64,000 bases of DNA from Rhynchopus sp. YZ270_cl-10 (GCA_964035575.1 OZ037908.1:744001-808000); one strand, 5' to 3'. Positions 1 to 11,900 are shown, counted from the first letter of the stretch. Notes: a model not told the origin generated them from the sequence alone. Translations and numbers: made by a program.

Positions 1-7
1 TTAAACC

Positions 8-149
8 CACCTGGAATTACCTGGAATCACCTGGAATTAACCTGGAATTAACCTGGAATTACCTGGAATTGACCTGGAATCACCTGGAATACCTGGAAAA
101 AACCTGGAATTTCACGAAAAATCTGAGAAATCTGGAATCACCTGGAACT
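8..149. repeat. ACCTGGAAT tandem repeat
   Basis: A degenerate tandem array of 9-11 bp units built on ACCTGGAAT, with one to three extra bases (T, TA, TG, C) between units. It decays at its right end. No gene signal is seen in it. Confidence 0.85.
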
Positions 150-339
150 GGATCCAGATACTACCCATGAAAACAAAAAACAAAAAATCAATAATTTTTC
201 AGGTCTGGTTCTTGCTTTGTAGTTTGGTATGGGTATGGATTCAGGGAATTTTTTTCTTCTTTGCAAAAGGTGATTAAGGCTTAAGTTCATCTTACCAACT
301 TTTCTGTTCATTTTTTTTTTTTGTTTTTGCTCTTCCAAC

Positions 340-412
340 ATTCTCTTTTTGTGCTTTCATCCGGATGGCTGGCATCGTACGTGGGTCAGTCGGAGGTGTA
401 TGCATCACTAAC
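340..412 (+). repeat. Fragment shared with the 58.3 kb locus
   Basis: The stretch containing GCTTTCATCCGGATGGCTGG and the following GTCAGTCGGAGGTG is closely matched at about 58,273-58,340. At 58 kb it follows a T-rich tract ending in CAG, as an exon after an acceptor would. Here only the short block remains. An HP-A-like hairpin lies just upstream at about 266-297. Confidence 0.5.
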
Positions 413-617
413 TGTTCCTTTTTATTATTATGGGATGGGGTGCTCAAGTAATCCTTATTACGCATTCCCTCATTTCACATCCAATTTTTTTATTTAATGG
501 TTTCAGTAGAAGAAGAAAAGAAAGATACATCTTGAAGCTTTCCAATTTTTTTTTTTGAACTTTTTTTTTTTGTGTCGGTTCATCATCGGATCGATGCTAA
601 ATAACAAAAAGACGACT

Positions 618-690
618 TCCCCAATTAGACCACTGAATTGGCCAAGTCGCACAGCTTATTAGGCTCCACTACGTCGCTCTGGTCATGAAT
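618..690 (+). repeat. Apparent empty site of the 26.1 kb TIR element
   Basis: This block (AGACCACTGAATTGGCC, AAGTCGCACAGCTTATTAGG) aligns with the two flanks of the element at 26,151-26,780 as if that element were absent. It therefore looks like an unoccupied copy of the same repeat. Comparison was by eye. Confidence 0.55.
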
Positions 691-726
691 CTAAAACACA
701 AAAGCAACAAAAAAAAGCAGTGCATT

Positions 727-1748
727 TTTACTGGGGGGGGGCGAATAAGAGATGTGGCATCTCTTATTAGGCGAACGGACGAGCCAAAAATAAAAATTTT
801 TTTTTGGGGGAAAAAAAGCAAAAAGACATTTTCGCCGGAGGCAAAAAAATTTTTTTGACCACTTTTTTGCCAGACCGGGTAGACAGGGTAAAATTTCAAA
901 ATGTTTTTTCGAGATAAAACCCTGGCGCACAGGCCTTTTGCTAACTTTGGGATTTTCCCCCTGAATGGCATGATGGTCAAAAAAAAATAATTTCCTGGAA
1001 AAAAAGTACATTCCGAGCTTTCCCGCCTGGTGAAAGCGGTCGTCGCGCGCTTCGCGCGCGCCTCCCTGCCAGCCACAGGGTGGAGAGGCGAAGGGTCAGC
1101 TTTGCGAGATATAAACAAAAAACGGAATATAATCCTTTATTAACGGTGCTTGGTCTTGCGCCTTACGTACACTAACCGTACAAAATCAATACGTCTTCCA
1201 GAAGCAGGGGCTGTTGCAACGGTTGGGTTCCTTTGAAATAAGAATGGTCAATTTTTTGCAGCTTGGGTCAAGTTTCATTTCTGGCTGCAAAATGCAAGGG
1301 AATCCCCTTAGACATTGTAAAATGGCACCGTAGGCAGGAAGAAAATAGCGTACAGCGAGCGCAGCGAGCAGAAAAATTGTAAGGTGTCATCGTGCCATCG
1401 TGCCATCGTGCCATCGTGCCATCGTGCCATCGTGCCATCATGCCATCATGCCATCATGCCATCATGCCATCATGCCATCATGCCATCATGCCATCTGGGG
1501 GGGAAATCCCCAGGTGATGGATAGCGAAAGCCCTGCCCCACCACCCCCCGTGGCATGATGGTGGCATGATGGAAAAAAAAATAAAAAATGCCCAAAAACG
1601 TGGCACGATGGCATGATGGTTAGCAAAAGGCCTGCCTGGCGCATGCAAAAAAAAAAAAAAAAAATACCCCCAAAATCTCAACCTGATCTCTTATTCGGCC
1701 CTGATCTCTTATTCACCCCTGATCTCTTATTCGCCCCCCCCCCAGTAA
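727..1748. mobile_element. TIR element ending in TTACTGGGGGGGG
   Basis: The left end reads TTACTGGGGGGGGGCGAATA and continues AGAGAT. The right end is its inverse, ATCTCTTATTCGCC, C-run, AGTAA. The sub-terminal TGATCTCTTATTC unit is repeated three times at 1,684-1,732. Inside are a GC-rich hairpin block at about 1,018-1,095 (GCGCGCTTCGCGCGC) and an octamer satellite. There is no transposase ORF. The same termini bound 32,613-33,602, so this is a non-autonomous DNA element family. Confidence 0.6.
1387..1495. repeat. Octamer satellite CATCGTGC/CATCATGC
   Basis: About 13 head-to-tail 8-bp units. The first half reads CATCGTGC and the second half CATCATGC, so one substitution spread through half of the array. 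It lies inside the TIR element at 727-1,748. Confidence 0.95.
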
Positions 1749-1917
1749 AGACCACACAAAAAAAGAGCAAAAATAACGAAATTTTTTTTTAAAAAAAATC
1801 CCAATCAGCAACCCAAGCTATACCTAATTTCATCACAGAGGGGGACGTTGTTTTTTTTTATTTTTCTCTTTTCTTTTTCTTTTCCTCTTGGCCAATTTTT
1901 TTTAAAAGAAACAAAAA

Positions 1918-2442
1918 ATGAACTTCAACTCTACCCCAGCAAGCATGATGGTGGACCCCGGGTCCAAGCCTGCAATGCCGTCACGCCCTGGAGGGAGACG
2001 CGAGCCTGGACAGGGCGGGTCGTTCCAGCCTAGCCCGACGAAGACTAGCCACACTGAGCAGCACCACAGCCAGCCACACCACGAGAAGCAACCCGCACAA
2101 ACTACAGACAGACAACGCCAGGAACGGATGCAGTACCAAGACAGGCAGGGTGGGTTCGAAGGGTATCAGAGCCAGCAGGCGAAGCCGAGGGAGCAGATGC
2201 ACCACCAGCAGCAGCCACAGCAGCAGCCGCGCCAGTCGCACGACAGACAATACCAGCAGCAGGTGCAGCCACAGCAGTACCAGCAGCCTGCCCCAGCCCC
2301 TGCCCAGCCGCGCAGAATGCCGCCGTCCTACGACGGGTACGCTGCGTCTGGTGCACCCGGTGCCGAGCGTGTCAGTGACAGACCACAGCCGCACAGACCA
2401 CAGAGAAGCGCTCTCCCCGCGACCAGGACGATGGGGTACTGA
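1918..2442 (+). CDS. Gln/His/Pro/Arg-rich low-complexity protein
   Basis: A 174-residue ORF that I do not recognise. It opens with MNFNSTPASMMVDPG and is dominated by Gln, His, Pro and Arg, with QQ clusters at about residues 95-130. The C-terminus, SALPATRTMGY, is more ordinary. No domain, signal peptide or membrane segment is visible, and the chain should be disordered. For coding: an ATG start just after a T/C-rich tract, base composition far richer in GC than the flanks, and a stop followed by A/G-rich DNA. Against: CAG-rich DNA stays open in several frames, including a 137-residue antisense ORF, and no homologue is known to me. It could equally be one exon of a longer gene. Confidence 0.45.
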   Translation: MNFNSTPASMMVDPGSKPAMPSRPGGRREPGQGGSFQPSPTKTSHTEQHHSQPHHEKQPAQTTDRQRQERMQYQDRQGGFEGYQSQQAKPREQMHHQQQPQQQPRQSHDRQYQQQVQPQQYQQPAPAPAQPRRMPPSYDGYAASGAPGAERVSDRPQPHRPQRSALPATRTMGY

Positions 2443-2562
2443 AAAAAGGACGAGGAAGAGGAGGAGGAGGAGGGGATTGAAAGTTAAAAAAAAGGCAGTG
2501 CGTTCGAGTATGTAATGTTTCCCCCCCCCCCGTGCAAGCTTTCACTTTGTACCTTTTTTTTT

Positions 2563-2640
2563 AAGGTACACTGTCACGAGAGGGCTTTGTATTTCAGATT
2601 TTTGATTTAAGGTAAGCACTCGCCTCAGGTTCATCTAAAT
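2563..2640 (+). repeat. HP-D tail followed by a degenerate HP-A
   Basis: AAGGTACACTGTCACGAGAG with GGCTTTGTATTTCA matches the last 40 nt of HP-D. It is followed by a diverged HP-A-like block, AAGGTAAGCACTCGCCTCAG, ending TTCATCT. HP-A and HP-D ends also neighbour each other near 46.9-47.1 kb. Confidence 0.5.
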
Positions 2641-2693
2641 TTAAACCATTTTTTTGTTTTTTGTTTTTTGTTTTTTTTTTTTTTTTTTGTGTT

Positions 2694-2845
2694 ATCAAGC
2701 ATTGACGAATAGAAATGGAAAACGACGGATGGTGCGTGCCCGCTTTAGCGTATTGTTTTTCCACTAACATCACTCACATTCATCAGTGAAAAACACAATC
2801 CTTTTGCGGTGCGATAAACGAAAAAGTGTTTTCTTGTCTTTTTGT
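2694..2845 (+). repeat. HP-M repeat, left part
   Basis: Contains AATGGAAAACGACGGATGG, GTGCCCGCTTTAG and GGTGCGATAAACG. A nearly complete second copy is at 46,037-46,225, and a short piece lies inside the UBA1 intron. The sequence after GCGATAAACG breaks off at the retroelement fossil, and the missing right part resumes at 6,771. Confidence 0.7.
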
Positions 2846-5800
2846 TTTTCTGCACTTTGAGTGTTTTCGGCCTTTCTTATCATTTACACAAACTATGGAA
2901 AGACACTCGAACAACGCGCAAAAGAAGCCGCTGTGGTCAGCGTTGGCCCCGTTGACCGAAGCAGCAGGCCTCCCTTGAGTTGATCAACCTGATTACTCAC
3001 ATGCCTGGCATCCGGAGTACTGCCTGCCTCGCAGGTGCAGGAAACGGAGGTAAAGTACTTCTGAACACGGATCCTCCGTGGACGGTGAAGGAAACACCCA
3101 TGCCCTTGCATGCTAACTCGGCTGGAAAGGAGCTGCAACGCGCAGATCCACCGAGTGGGACGCCGGGACAAACTGTGACCGAAGCAGGAGGCCTCCCTTG
3201 AGTTGATCAACCTGATTACTCACATGCCTGGCATCCGGATTACTGCCTGCCTCGCAGGTGCAGGAAACGGAGGTAAAGTACTTCTGAACACGGATCCTCC
3301 GTGGACGGTGAAGGAAACACCCATGCCCTCGCATGCTAACTCGGCTGGAAAGGAGCTGCAACGCGCAGATCCATTGAGTGGGACGCCGGGACAAACTGCC
3401 AGGGCGGGAAAGGGTTCCGACGACGACTCCGAAGGTCCCCGTGGTCAATGATCAGGCCACTCCCGTGACATCACCACTGCCAGAGTTCACCCCAGAGTTG
3501 ATGGATGTCATCGCTCGCATGCTGGATGAGAGAATAGCGTCCCAAGTACTGCCTGTCGCACAGGTGCAGGAACCGGAGAGAACAGTACTTCCTGACGCGG
3601 TCCATCCGCTGAAGGTGAAGGAAGGGCTCGCGCTAAGCATGTTAACCCGTTGGGCAGATCGCACGCTGCAGTCTCACCGGGGGGGTAGTAGCCTGGGAAA
3701 TAGGCAGAGGCGGGGAACTCAACCGAGGCGATGGACGGCTACAAATCCGAAGGCCCGTCAATGATCAGGTCACTCCCGTGACATCACCACCGCCAGAGGT
3801 CACCCCAGAGTGGATGTCATCGCTCGCATGCTGGATGGGAGTCTAGCTTCCCAAGTACTGCCTGTTACACAGGTGCAGGAACCGGAGAATGCATCTGCAA
3901 AAGCCTCAGAGAAGAAGAAGGGGGCAACCACAAGAAGGAGGGAGACAAAGTCGCCAAGAAGGCCGCGGACACCAAGTCGGACGGAGGAAGGAAGATCCGC
4001 TGGACAGGTCGTCGGCAATGACGGACGCACAGCGGCGTTTAGATCTTCCACATTCAAATAAAAATTTTCCTCCCTCTCATATACGTCTTCCTCCCGCTTA
4101 CCCTTTGCTGTCCCCACCCTCACACCTCACCACACTTTAAACCCAACCCTCCCTGCTCCCCCGCACATTCCGTCACCACGCTGGCCCTGAGACGACCGAA
4201 ACCAGGGAATAGCACTGAGCGTGGACGAGATGGAAGGTCTCGTGCTGGGGCCCAGGGCGAGACTAGCGGGCGCTCTAGCGAAGGACACAACCGATTCAGT
4301 GGAGTCTGTCACCCGCGCCTTGTGGAGTTCTCAGGTTTTAATAGGAAAACTGGCGGGGTTTCTCCTGTGTACGACAGCGGTGGTTCGGTGGCTGACGCAG
4401 CTGCTGGAGTGGAAGGACCTGTCCGAATCTTCCGCCCTGCTGAGTACGGCAACAGTCACCCAGAGCCTGCCCTATACGTTGGTTGCTTCCAAGACACTGA
4501 GGGTGATGCATTCGAACAGCATGAGCAAGTTGTTGACACATTCTGCGAGTGATTCACTGTCGCTACTGGTACGGCGTCGGTTTCGCTTCCACCTTCAACG
4601 ATCCAGTCACTTTCGAAGAAGCGCGTCCATGTCGATGTCTTTTCCAACAGGCACTGCGAGTGCAACAGCTTCGAGGAGTGCGTCATTGTCAGAGTCGCAA
4701 AATGCATCCAATAGTGAGTCGCTGACGGGGGTCGTTGAGTAAAAGTGCGTCAATATCGTTGAGCTTGCCAACAGGGTCACAGACGCAGTCACATACATTG
4801 AGTCAGAGCAACACATTCAGCGCGACGTTTTCATACAGCTTGAGAAAGTCGTTGTCACTAACGGAGAGCGCGTCCGCGCCAATGTCTCTTCTAACGGGAA
4901 CTGCGAATCTGAGGATGGGCCACCCGTCACGAGATTGCCCTCATGCTCACCCACATCCTGGACAATTTCGAGCGTTCATTGCTGAAGGAGGGAGCTTTTC
5001 GTCCGAACACTCAGGTTCCACCTATCCTCCCACAACTACTTCACAGAGCAGTGAGAAGGCCGGTACCGCGATACTGAAGTTGGGATTCATACTGGCATGG
5101 TTCGGAGCAGCGAGATTCGCGGATCTCAAGGTCCTTCGGCGAGCCGGTCCAAGTGGGTGCACGTCGGGAGCGGGGCCGTGGTTTAGAGCGGATCAAAGTC
5201 CGATCTTTCGTACGAGGCACAGCGACTTCCGGACTGGGCACAACGACTGCACGCAGACACACTGACAAGCATCGCTACGGAGTCCCTCGTATTCAACTTT
5301 TCCCGCTACAGCTTCTTCAAGGTCTTGAAGCTTATCGTCCGAAGATTGACGGATCATTCAGTGAGGCGGGGCACTGCAGGAGCTGGCAAGAAGGGGACCT
5401 AGGAGCAGTCTTGCGCCGTCAGCCGGCACGACAGCACCAAGGCCCTTCTCCACTACATCTCGTAGCTCCTCATCATCGTGGGGGAAGTCAACTCACGGGA
5501 TAGCTTAACCAAAATTGCCCTCCTGCGACAACATCTTCGCGGTAGGCCACATCCAAGCGCTTGGCATCCGGAGTACTGCCTGCCTCGCAGGTGCAGGAAA
5601 CGGAGGTAAAGTACTTCTGAACACGGATCCTCCGTGGACGGTGAAGGAAACACCCATGCGCTCGCATGCTAACTCGGCTGGAAAGGAGCTGCAACGCGCA
5701 GATCCACCGAGTGGGAGATTTGCGTCGTCAACCGGCACGAGACCAAGAGCACATGACGCAAGGCCCTCCACTACTTCCCACAACTCCTCGTCATCGTGGG

Positions 5801-6770
5801 GGGAGTCAACCATTTCCGAGCTCTGGGCAGGGAATTTATGATAGGTACCGACCCCCAATACCGCATGGCTCCAAAGTGGGTGGACAAATCCCGCGAGACG
5901 TTAACGGTAGAATGCTGTACTGTCTGGCGTCTGCACAGAGAGGGTGCTGTACCACTTATTTGGGAGTGTGGTTTCGCAGACGTTCTGCTGTCGGGGACGA
6001 CTGTGCACACTCCGACGTACCCTCCTCCTCATCAGCGACGTGGCGCGGGGCATCGACTCGGCCTACGAATGAGACGTCCTCGTGGAGTTTCCTCAAATGG
6101 TGAGACTTGAGCTGGCGTACCAACAACAGGTCATTCAGAAGAACGTCTGATCCACAAGGAGCCCACTAACACCATTGCGGGATGGTCTGATGCATCGTCG
6201 AGGGACCCTGGAGGGACCCCGGAAATGGTGTGCCTCCGCGATGTACGCTTTTTTGTGAGGGAGCTGCTCGCAGCTATCGGTCTCGTCCTCCTTGCGATCA
6301 CGTACACAGATACAACGCACGCGCGTTCTTGTGGTACTTCGACAACTCTGCGGTAGTAGCGTGCTTCGAGAGGGGCCACAGCAGTAGCCATGTCGCGAAC
6401 GAACTTTTGGAGTATTTTGTTCGGGGTGGCGGATGCGAGAGGATTTAGTTCTTGCTCTTATCGAGAACGTCCGCTGCTCAGACAGGGGTTCTTTATCTTC
6501 ACCCGCTGGTCTGGCATCGAACTAGACACCTTTCGGTGATCCGCCTTTGAAGTGGGACCAGTTGACGATCCTTCCTTGCTTTGGGCTTTAAGCCAGGTTT
6601 TTCAAAGGTTTTCACACAGAAGGTGTCTTTTTGTCGGGTGCTCTGGACACTGGTGGTCGGATCAGATGACGACTATCTTGTCCTTTGTACTCTCCCCTAT
6701 GTTTGCAACATATAGTCTTGCACTGAACACATGACGAACCGTCACGTTGTTCAGTTACCTGGGGGTTTTG
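2836..6770 (+). mobile_element. Broken DIRS-like tyrosine-recombinase retroelement fossil
   Basis: A GC-rich block of about 3.9 kb, unlike its AT-rich flanks, inserted in an HP-M repeat and bounded by identical 28-bp direct repeats (2,808-2,835 and 6,771-6,798). Remains in order: a front part with an internally repeated coding-like motif (2,977-3,900), Ser-rich stretches (about 4,600-4,900), a tyrosine-recombinase-like piece (about 5,080-5,400, with HSVRRG, the HxxR signature) and an RNase H-like piece (about 6,160-6,450, with SDAS). I saw no reverse transcriptase. Recombinase plus RNase H suggests the DIRS/Ngaro group of LTR kin. It is clearly broken, with many breaks (I would guess ten or more). 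Its age is unknown, though the identical end repeats argue against great age. Confidence 0.45.
2977..3422 (+). repeat. Tandem 223-bp duplication inside the fossil
   Basis: Two nearly identical units of 223 bp start at GAGTTGATCAACCTG (2,977 and 3,200). A partial third copy lies at about 5,562-5,715. More diverged relatives lie at 3,495-3,660 and 3,805-3,895. The near-identity of the first two means this duplication is recent compared with decay of the rest. Confidence 0.8.
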
Positions 6771-6850
6771 GGTGCGATAAACGAAAAAGTGTTTTCTTTA
6801 TTTCATTTAACTGTCATATCCTGAAGTCGTTTTCTATTTTTTTTTTTTTT
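6771..6850 (+). repeat. HP-M repeat, right part
   Basis: Begins with the same 28 bp that ends the left part (GGTGCGATAAACG ...) and continues CATATCCTGAAGTCGTTTTC, as in the uninterrupted copy at 46,037-46,225. The two parts read as one repeat split by the fossil. Confidence 0.7.
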
Positions 6851-7261
6851 TGCTCATATCTGAAATATCTCCTATTCAACAGTGGATGTATTGCTTCGAA
6901 AGGGGACAGCAGAGGTGAGAATTTACCCCATTCGCCATTAAGAAAGAAATACGTTGCACAAGGGGGAAAAAATCCATACACACCTGTGTCTTTTTTAGGG
7001 GGGGTCGGGGTCAACGACTTCGGAGCATTTGTGGACAGGCCCTGCTTCTGCTTCGATAAGGGATCGTTGATAACACAAAAGGAATTTTGTATGATTAATA
7101 ACTCCCAACCAAAGCCTCCCCTCTGTTGCGTGAATAACTTTTTGTTTTAGGAAAGGTGGAGCTTGCACCTGCACTTATTCTAACGATTTATTCCAAAGCA
7201 ATTTTTTTTAAAATAAAAATGACGTGGCAATGAACAGGTAATGCAAAAAAGAAAATATAGT
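6851..7261. other. No gene seen
   Basis: AT-rich DNA with T, A and G runs. A + strand ORF of 139 codons (6,731-7,150) crosses the HP-M repeat and homopolymers and has no recognisable domain, so I do not call it. Confidence 0.5.
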
Positions 7262-7412
7262 ATAGTGGAGTTCATCCTCGGGTGTCTACACTAATACAAA
7301 CCAAGTTTTCAAGAAAAAGGAAAAGTGCATGGAGAAACTCTGGTTCACATTAGACGCGTGGAGTTGTATCTCTCATCCTCGGGCGTTTACACTAAATAAA
7401 AACCAAGTTTTC
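7262..7412 (+). repeat. Two HP-B hairpin repeats
   Basis: Copies at 7,262-7,314 and 7,349-7,412. The first runs AGTGGAGTTCATCCTCGGGT then CTACACTAATACAAACCAAG. AGTGGAG can pair with CTACACT except for one position, closing a hairpin. The second copy has changed loop and stem sequence but keeps ACCAAGTTTTCAA. Confidence 0.7.
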
Positions 7413-7582
7413 AAAAACAAAAACAAAAACAAAAACAAAAAAGCACAGCCAAAGCCATCGCACGAAGTGAGAGACTGCGACGTCATTATTACTTTCCCCT
7501 GCCACCCCTTACTGTTTCCATACCACCCCCCCGGCGTGACCCCCCCGCCCCTATTTTTAAGGACTATTTTTATTTTTCCAAA

Positions 7583-7640
7583 AATGCCTTGCGTCCGTCG
7601 ATGAGAACGGCGAGGCGTTTTGCAACTTTCAGCTTTTCTC
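7583..7640 (+). repeat. HP-F hairpin repeat
   Basis: GCCTTGCGTCCGTCG, loop ATGAGAA, CGGCGAGGCGTTTTGCAAC. Other copies are at 23,431, 46,807 and 53,435. The upper stem here (CGTCG/CGGCG) differs from the copy at 23,431 but still pairs. Confidence 0.6.
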
Positions 7641-7852
7641 TTTTATTTTTCCCCTAGATTAAACCCCTTTTCCCCCCAAAAAAAGAAAATCTGTTTTTTT
7701 TTTTTGCTGGTATTCCTCGCCTGTTAAGTGACAGAAACGAACCTCAGGTCAGGCGAACGTTGATACAAACAAAGTGTTCATAGCGTGTTGCCGTACAAAA
7801 GCCTAGAGGGAACGTTAGTTTGTGTCTCCATCGACAACTAGTCATTTTATAC

Positions 7853-8255
7853 ACGGTGGAGTCCGCCCAAAATGGGCGGACCCTTTTGGGTGGACTCCAC
7901 GTGTAGGTGACTGCAAAAAAAAAAGCCCCCCTTCTGCAGTACAAAGGCTTCGGCCAACTTTGGGTACAGAACTTTTTATTGTTCCGTTTTTGGTGAAGTG
8001 ATTTGTCGACACAACAAAAACAAGGCTTGGTATTGAGAAGGGAAGTATTCCTTCATGGAGGGCTGTACAGAAGCAAAATATGTATCGCAAAATAACGGAA
8101 CGTAATGTTTTTTTTTTGAAAAGTAACAAAACAAAAACTGGAACTTTTGGTCACCACTACCATTCCCCCGATACACAAGGGGGACTTCGGCGACTTTGTT
8201 TTTTGTACAGAACCCGTCCTCGGACAAAGGGATGGGTTGTCGAAAACTGCAAAAA
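7853..8255 (+). repeat. Hairpin plus two HP-C repeats
   Basis: At 7,853-7,902 is an inverted repeat (GGTGGAGTCCGCCC ... GGGTGGACTCCAC) with an inner TCCGCCC/GGGCGGA hairpin. HP-C copies follow at 7,935-8,020 (GGCTTCGGCCAACTTTG ... TTGTCGACACAAC) and 8,180-8,255 (GTACAGAACCCGTCCTCGGA ... TTGTCGAAAACTGC). No gene is seen between 7,641 and 8,577. Confidence 0.6.
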
Positions 8256-8577
8256 ATTTTTTTAAAAAAATGTCATTCGAGTTACTCTCGTCTTCCTCTC
8301 TTCCTCCCCTCGCCTTCCCGCACCCTTGAGGTTCCTCCCCCCTCGGTATTTTAGATGTTAATCCAAAACAAAATAAAGGTCACCCTTCCCCATTCTTTTT
8401 TTATGCACAGGGGCGACCCCCTCAGGTCGTCTGTTTCAGCATGCTTAAACATCCCCTCATCCATTAGTCAATGTTCCATTCTTGCACAAAGGTGCAGTAA
8501 ATGATCTTTGATTTGTGGTTTTTACTTTTGTGATATTTGTCGTCAAGAAGCGAAGGGAAGAAGTTACCACAACAAAG

Positions 8578-8632
8578 TAGTGGATTTCATCCTCGGGTGT
8601 TTCTACACTAATACAAACCAAGTTTTCAACAA
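8578..8632 (+). repeat. HP-B hairpin repeat
   Basis: GTGGATTTCATCCTCGGGTG then CTACACTAATACAAACCAAG and TTTTCAA. Same strand as the other HP-B copies nearby. Confidence 0.7.
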
Positions 8633-8727
8633 AGCAAAAGGTATCATTTCCACTGTACCGTAGCAGGAACTATCCAATTTTTTTTTGTCCGGAATTTGCC
8701 AATTTTTTTTTTAAAAATCAAATGTAA

Positions 8728-8835
8728 ACCACGAAAATGGATTGTAGGACATGGTTGGGGGGTGTCCACCCTCCGGTAACAGCCGGGTCATTTATACCCA
8801 GGTATTCTGTTCACGAGAGGGATTTTTTTCAAACT
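8728..8835 (+). repeat. HP-D repeat upstream of UBA1
   Basis: ACCACGAAAATGGATTGTAG, GACATGGTTGG, CCGGTAACAGCCGGGTCATT, then TATTCTGTTCACGAGAGGG. Other full copies are at 27,350, 43,609 and 46,860. It ends about 100 bp before the UBA1 start, so it may lie in the promoter or leader of that gene. Confidence 0.65.
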
Positions 8836-8938
8836 TTTCTTTTTTTTTCAAAACACAACACAACACTCCACAGGTCCCCCTACACTAATAACACCCCCCC
8901 CTCCTTTCCACACCCCTTCCACACCTCTGAACTCCACT

Positions 8939-11900
8939 ATGTCCGGTGGGGGTGCTGACGTCAGCGTGGACGAGGATCTGTACAGCCGTGTCCAGTATGT
9001 CCTCGGTGCCGATGCCATGAAGAAGCTTGCGACCTCACGGGTTCTTATTGTAGGTCTGGGTGGGCTTGGCACGGAGGTGGCAAAGAATATCACGCTCACC
9101 GGGGTTGGGCGGGTGGATGTCTGCGACGACAAGGCTGTGTCCTATTGGGATTTGGGGTCGCTCTTCTTCGCGCAGGAGAGCGACGTCGGGAGACCACGCC
9201 TCGATGTCGTTGTCGCACCCCTGCAAGCTCTCAACCCCAACTGCCCTGTGACCCCCCTCCGTTCGTTGCCCTCCTTGGAAGAGATGAAGGCGTACAATGT
9301 AGTGGTGTACTGCGACCAAATCGACCTGGCTTCAATCGCTCAAGATAACGCAACCCTGAGGGAGCACGGTGTCAAAACGGTGTGGGCTGAATCCCGTGGA
9401 GTACATGGCATGCTGTTCTCTGATATGGGCCCGGTCCACGTCGTCGTCGATACCACCGGAACTGAAGCGGTACGCCACGCAATAATAAAACTCGAAGGCA
9501 AAACGGTCACAGTGGATGACGAGGAGCCCCTCGGGCTTTCCACCGGAGACACCGTTGAAATATCCGGCCTTCACACAACAGCTCTCCACATCGAAAGCGA
9601 GGAGTTCCGTGTAAAAGTTACTGGATCCCATTCATTCGAACTCCTCGACAACATTTCCCTATTTTTTGACCCTGCGAAGGACAGAGTCATCACACAGGGG
9701 TACATTGCGGAGGTGAAACAACCGGTTCAGATGAGTTTTCAAAGTGTCTCAGAAGCGCTGTCGTGCGAAAACCCATCAATTTCTGGAGATCTAATGTCAG
9801 ATTCAGGAGAAATCCACAAAGCCTTCTCCGCTTTGCACGCTTGGGAACGAAACAACGGAGGAACCCTCCCTGAAGCCTTCAACCAAATTCATGCCGAAGA
9901 GATTATGGCAGGAAGTGGAGGGGGTACCGATGCGGAGACGCTTGCCTCGTTGGCGGCAGTATCGTTCAACCCGCTGGTCTGTTTTATGGGTGGAGTTGCA
10001 GCGCAAGAGGTCCTGAAGGGGTGTTCCTCGAAGTACTGTCCGGTACAGCAGTTCTATTATCTTAGCGCAGTGCATTGTCTGCCCAAAGGAAAGCCTGGGG
10101 CGCCACCAAGCAAGCCACAGTCCCGTTACGCCTCGCTTGAAGCTGTCATAGGCAAGGCGAACCTCACCGCAGTGCAGGACCTCCGGTACTTCATGGTGGG
10201 CTGCGGGGCGCTCGGCTGCGAGCTGCTGAAGAATTTTGCGATGTTAGGCATTGGGTCTGGAAAGAAGGGGTTCCTCACCGTCACCGATCCGGACAAAATT
10301 GAACGGTCGAACCTCTCTAGACAGTTTTTATTCCGTGCAGAGCATGTTGGGGGGTTCAAGGCTAAGGTTGGGAAAGATGCTGTTAAAGCCATCAACCCTG
10401 CGGTCAAAGTCATGGCGAAAACGGTCAAGGTGTGTCCAGAGACGGAAACACAGCTGGAGGAGACCTTTTGGAAAAAACAAGATGGGGTGGTCAATGCTCT
10501 GGACAACGTGAAAGCAAGACTATACGTTGACGGTCGGTGTGTACAGCATTCAAAACCCCTCTTCGACTCAGGAACTCTCGGGCCCCAAGCTCATTCCCAG
10601 GTTATCCTTCCGAAGCTTACAGAAAACTACGGTGCGCAACGTGATCCTGCTGAGAAGAACATCCCTCAATGCACCCTGCACTTCTTCCCGAACACAGTGG
10701 AGCATACCATAGCCTTTGCGAGGGATTGGTTCGGTGGGGTGTTTGAGTCTGCAGCAGCAGCGGTCGATGCGTTCAACAGCAACCCGCTCGCTGCAGAACA
10801 AAAGCTCGCAGCATTGCCCCCTGCGGCGAGGCTGGTGGAGATCAAGCTTCTCCACGATTGTCTGGCAGTCGCGAGCTATGAGGACTGTGTTCGTTGGGCG
10901 CATGCGCATTTTTTGCATCTTTTTTCGCATTCTATCGCCGACATTTTGCGTCTCCACCCGCTCGACAAATTGGACGAAAGCGGCAACGACTTTTGGGCAG
11001 GAAAGTTCCGCCCTCCACACGAAATCCACTTCAATTCCGAGGACAGCTCTCACGTTGCTTGCATCGCGCACATTGCGAGATTAAAGGCGCAACTACATAA
11101 TATCCCAGTCAGAGAAGAGGACACTGCCGTATTGTGTAAAAATTTGCACAGCCCTGTCTACACTTCAGCCCATGAAGACGAACGGAAGGTTTTGGATGAA
11201 AGCGGATGCACTGCGAAGTGGGCTGATTTGGTGGGAGCAGGGCAGCTTTCACCGCTTCATGCTATAGAATTTGAGAAGGACTGTCCAGGAAATGGGCATC
11301 TCCCGTGTATTACGGCGGTAGCAAACCTGCGGGCAAGATGCTACCACATTCCAACAGCGACAGAACAGGAAGTAAAGCGGATTTCTGGAAGGATCATCCC
11401 CGCTATGATCACGACCACAGCGTTGATCACCGGGCTTGTTTGCATGGAGGTGCTTAAAGCGCACTACACCCCGGCACTGCCCCTTGATGCATTCAGAAAC
11501 GCATGGTGCAACCTGGCAGTCCCCCTCATGATGTACTCTTGCGTCGAGCCGCCAGCGTCAAAGCCCTTCCTCGCGAGGGAGAATGTGACGGAGGCTGCGG
11601 TGGAAGCGGACCCCCCCGCCTGGCAGCACCACAAACTGTACCAAAAGAAATGGAATGTGTGGGAGAGAATGGAAATGCAGTTCAAAGGGGATGCCCCCCT
11701 GGGGCAGCTGTTCAGCAGTTTTAAGCAGAAATATGAAGTCGAGGTGAGTCAGTTGGTATGCAATTTTTTTTTTTTGAATAAATCAAGCACAAAATAGAAA
11801 TGGAAAACGACGGGATGGTGCCCGCTTTTAGCAGATTTGGTTTATTCACCCCAAAAAAATTGTTCATACTATGCCATAGGAATCTGATGTCCAAACGTAT

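Noticed and set aside
1981-2394. Antisense ORF of 137 codons opposite the Gln-rich ORF
   Set aside because: Leu/Val/Arg-rich translation typical of the complement of CAG-rich DNA; the sense ORF has the better start context.
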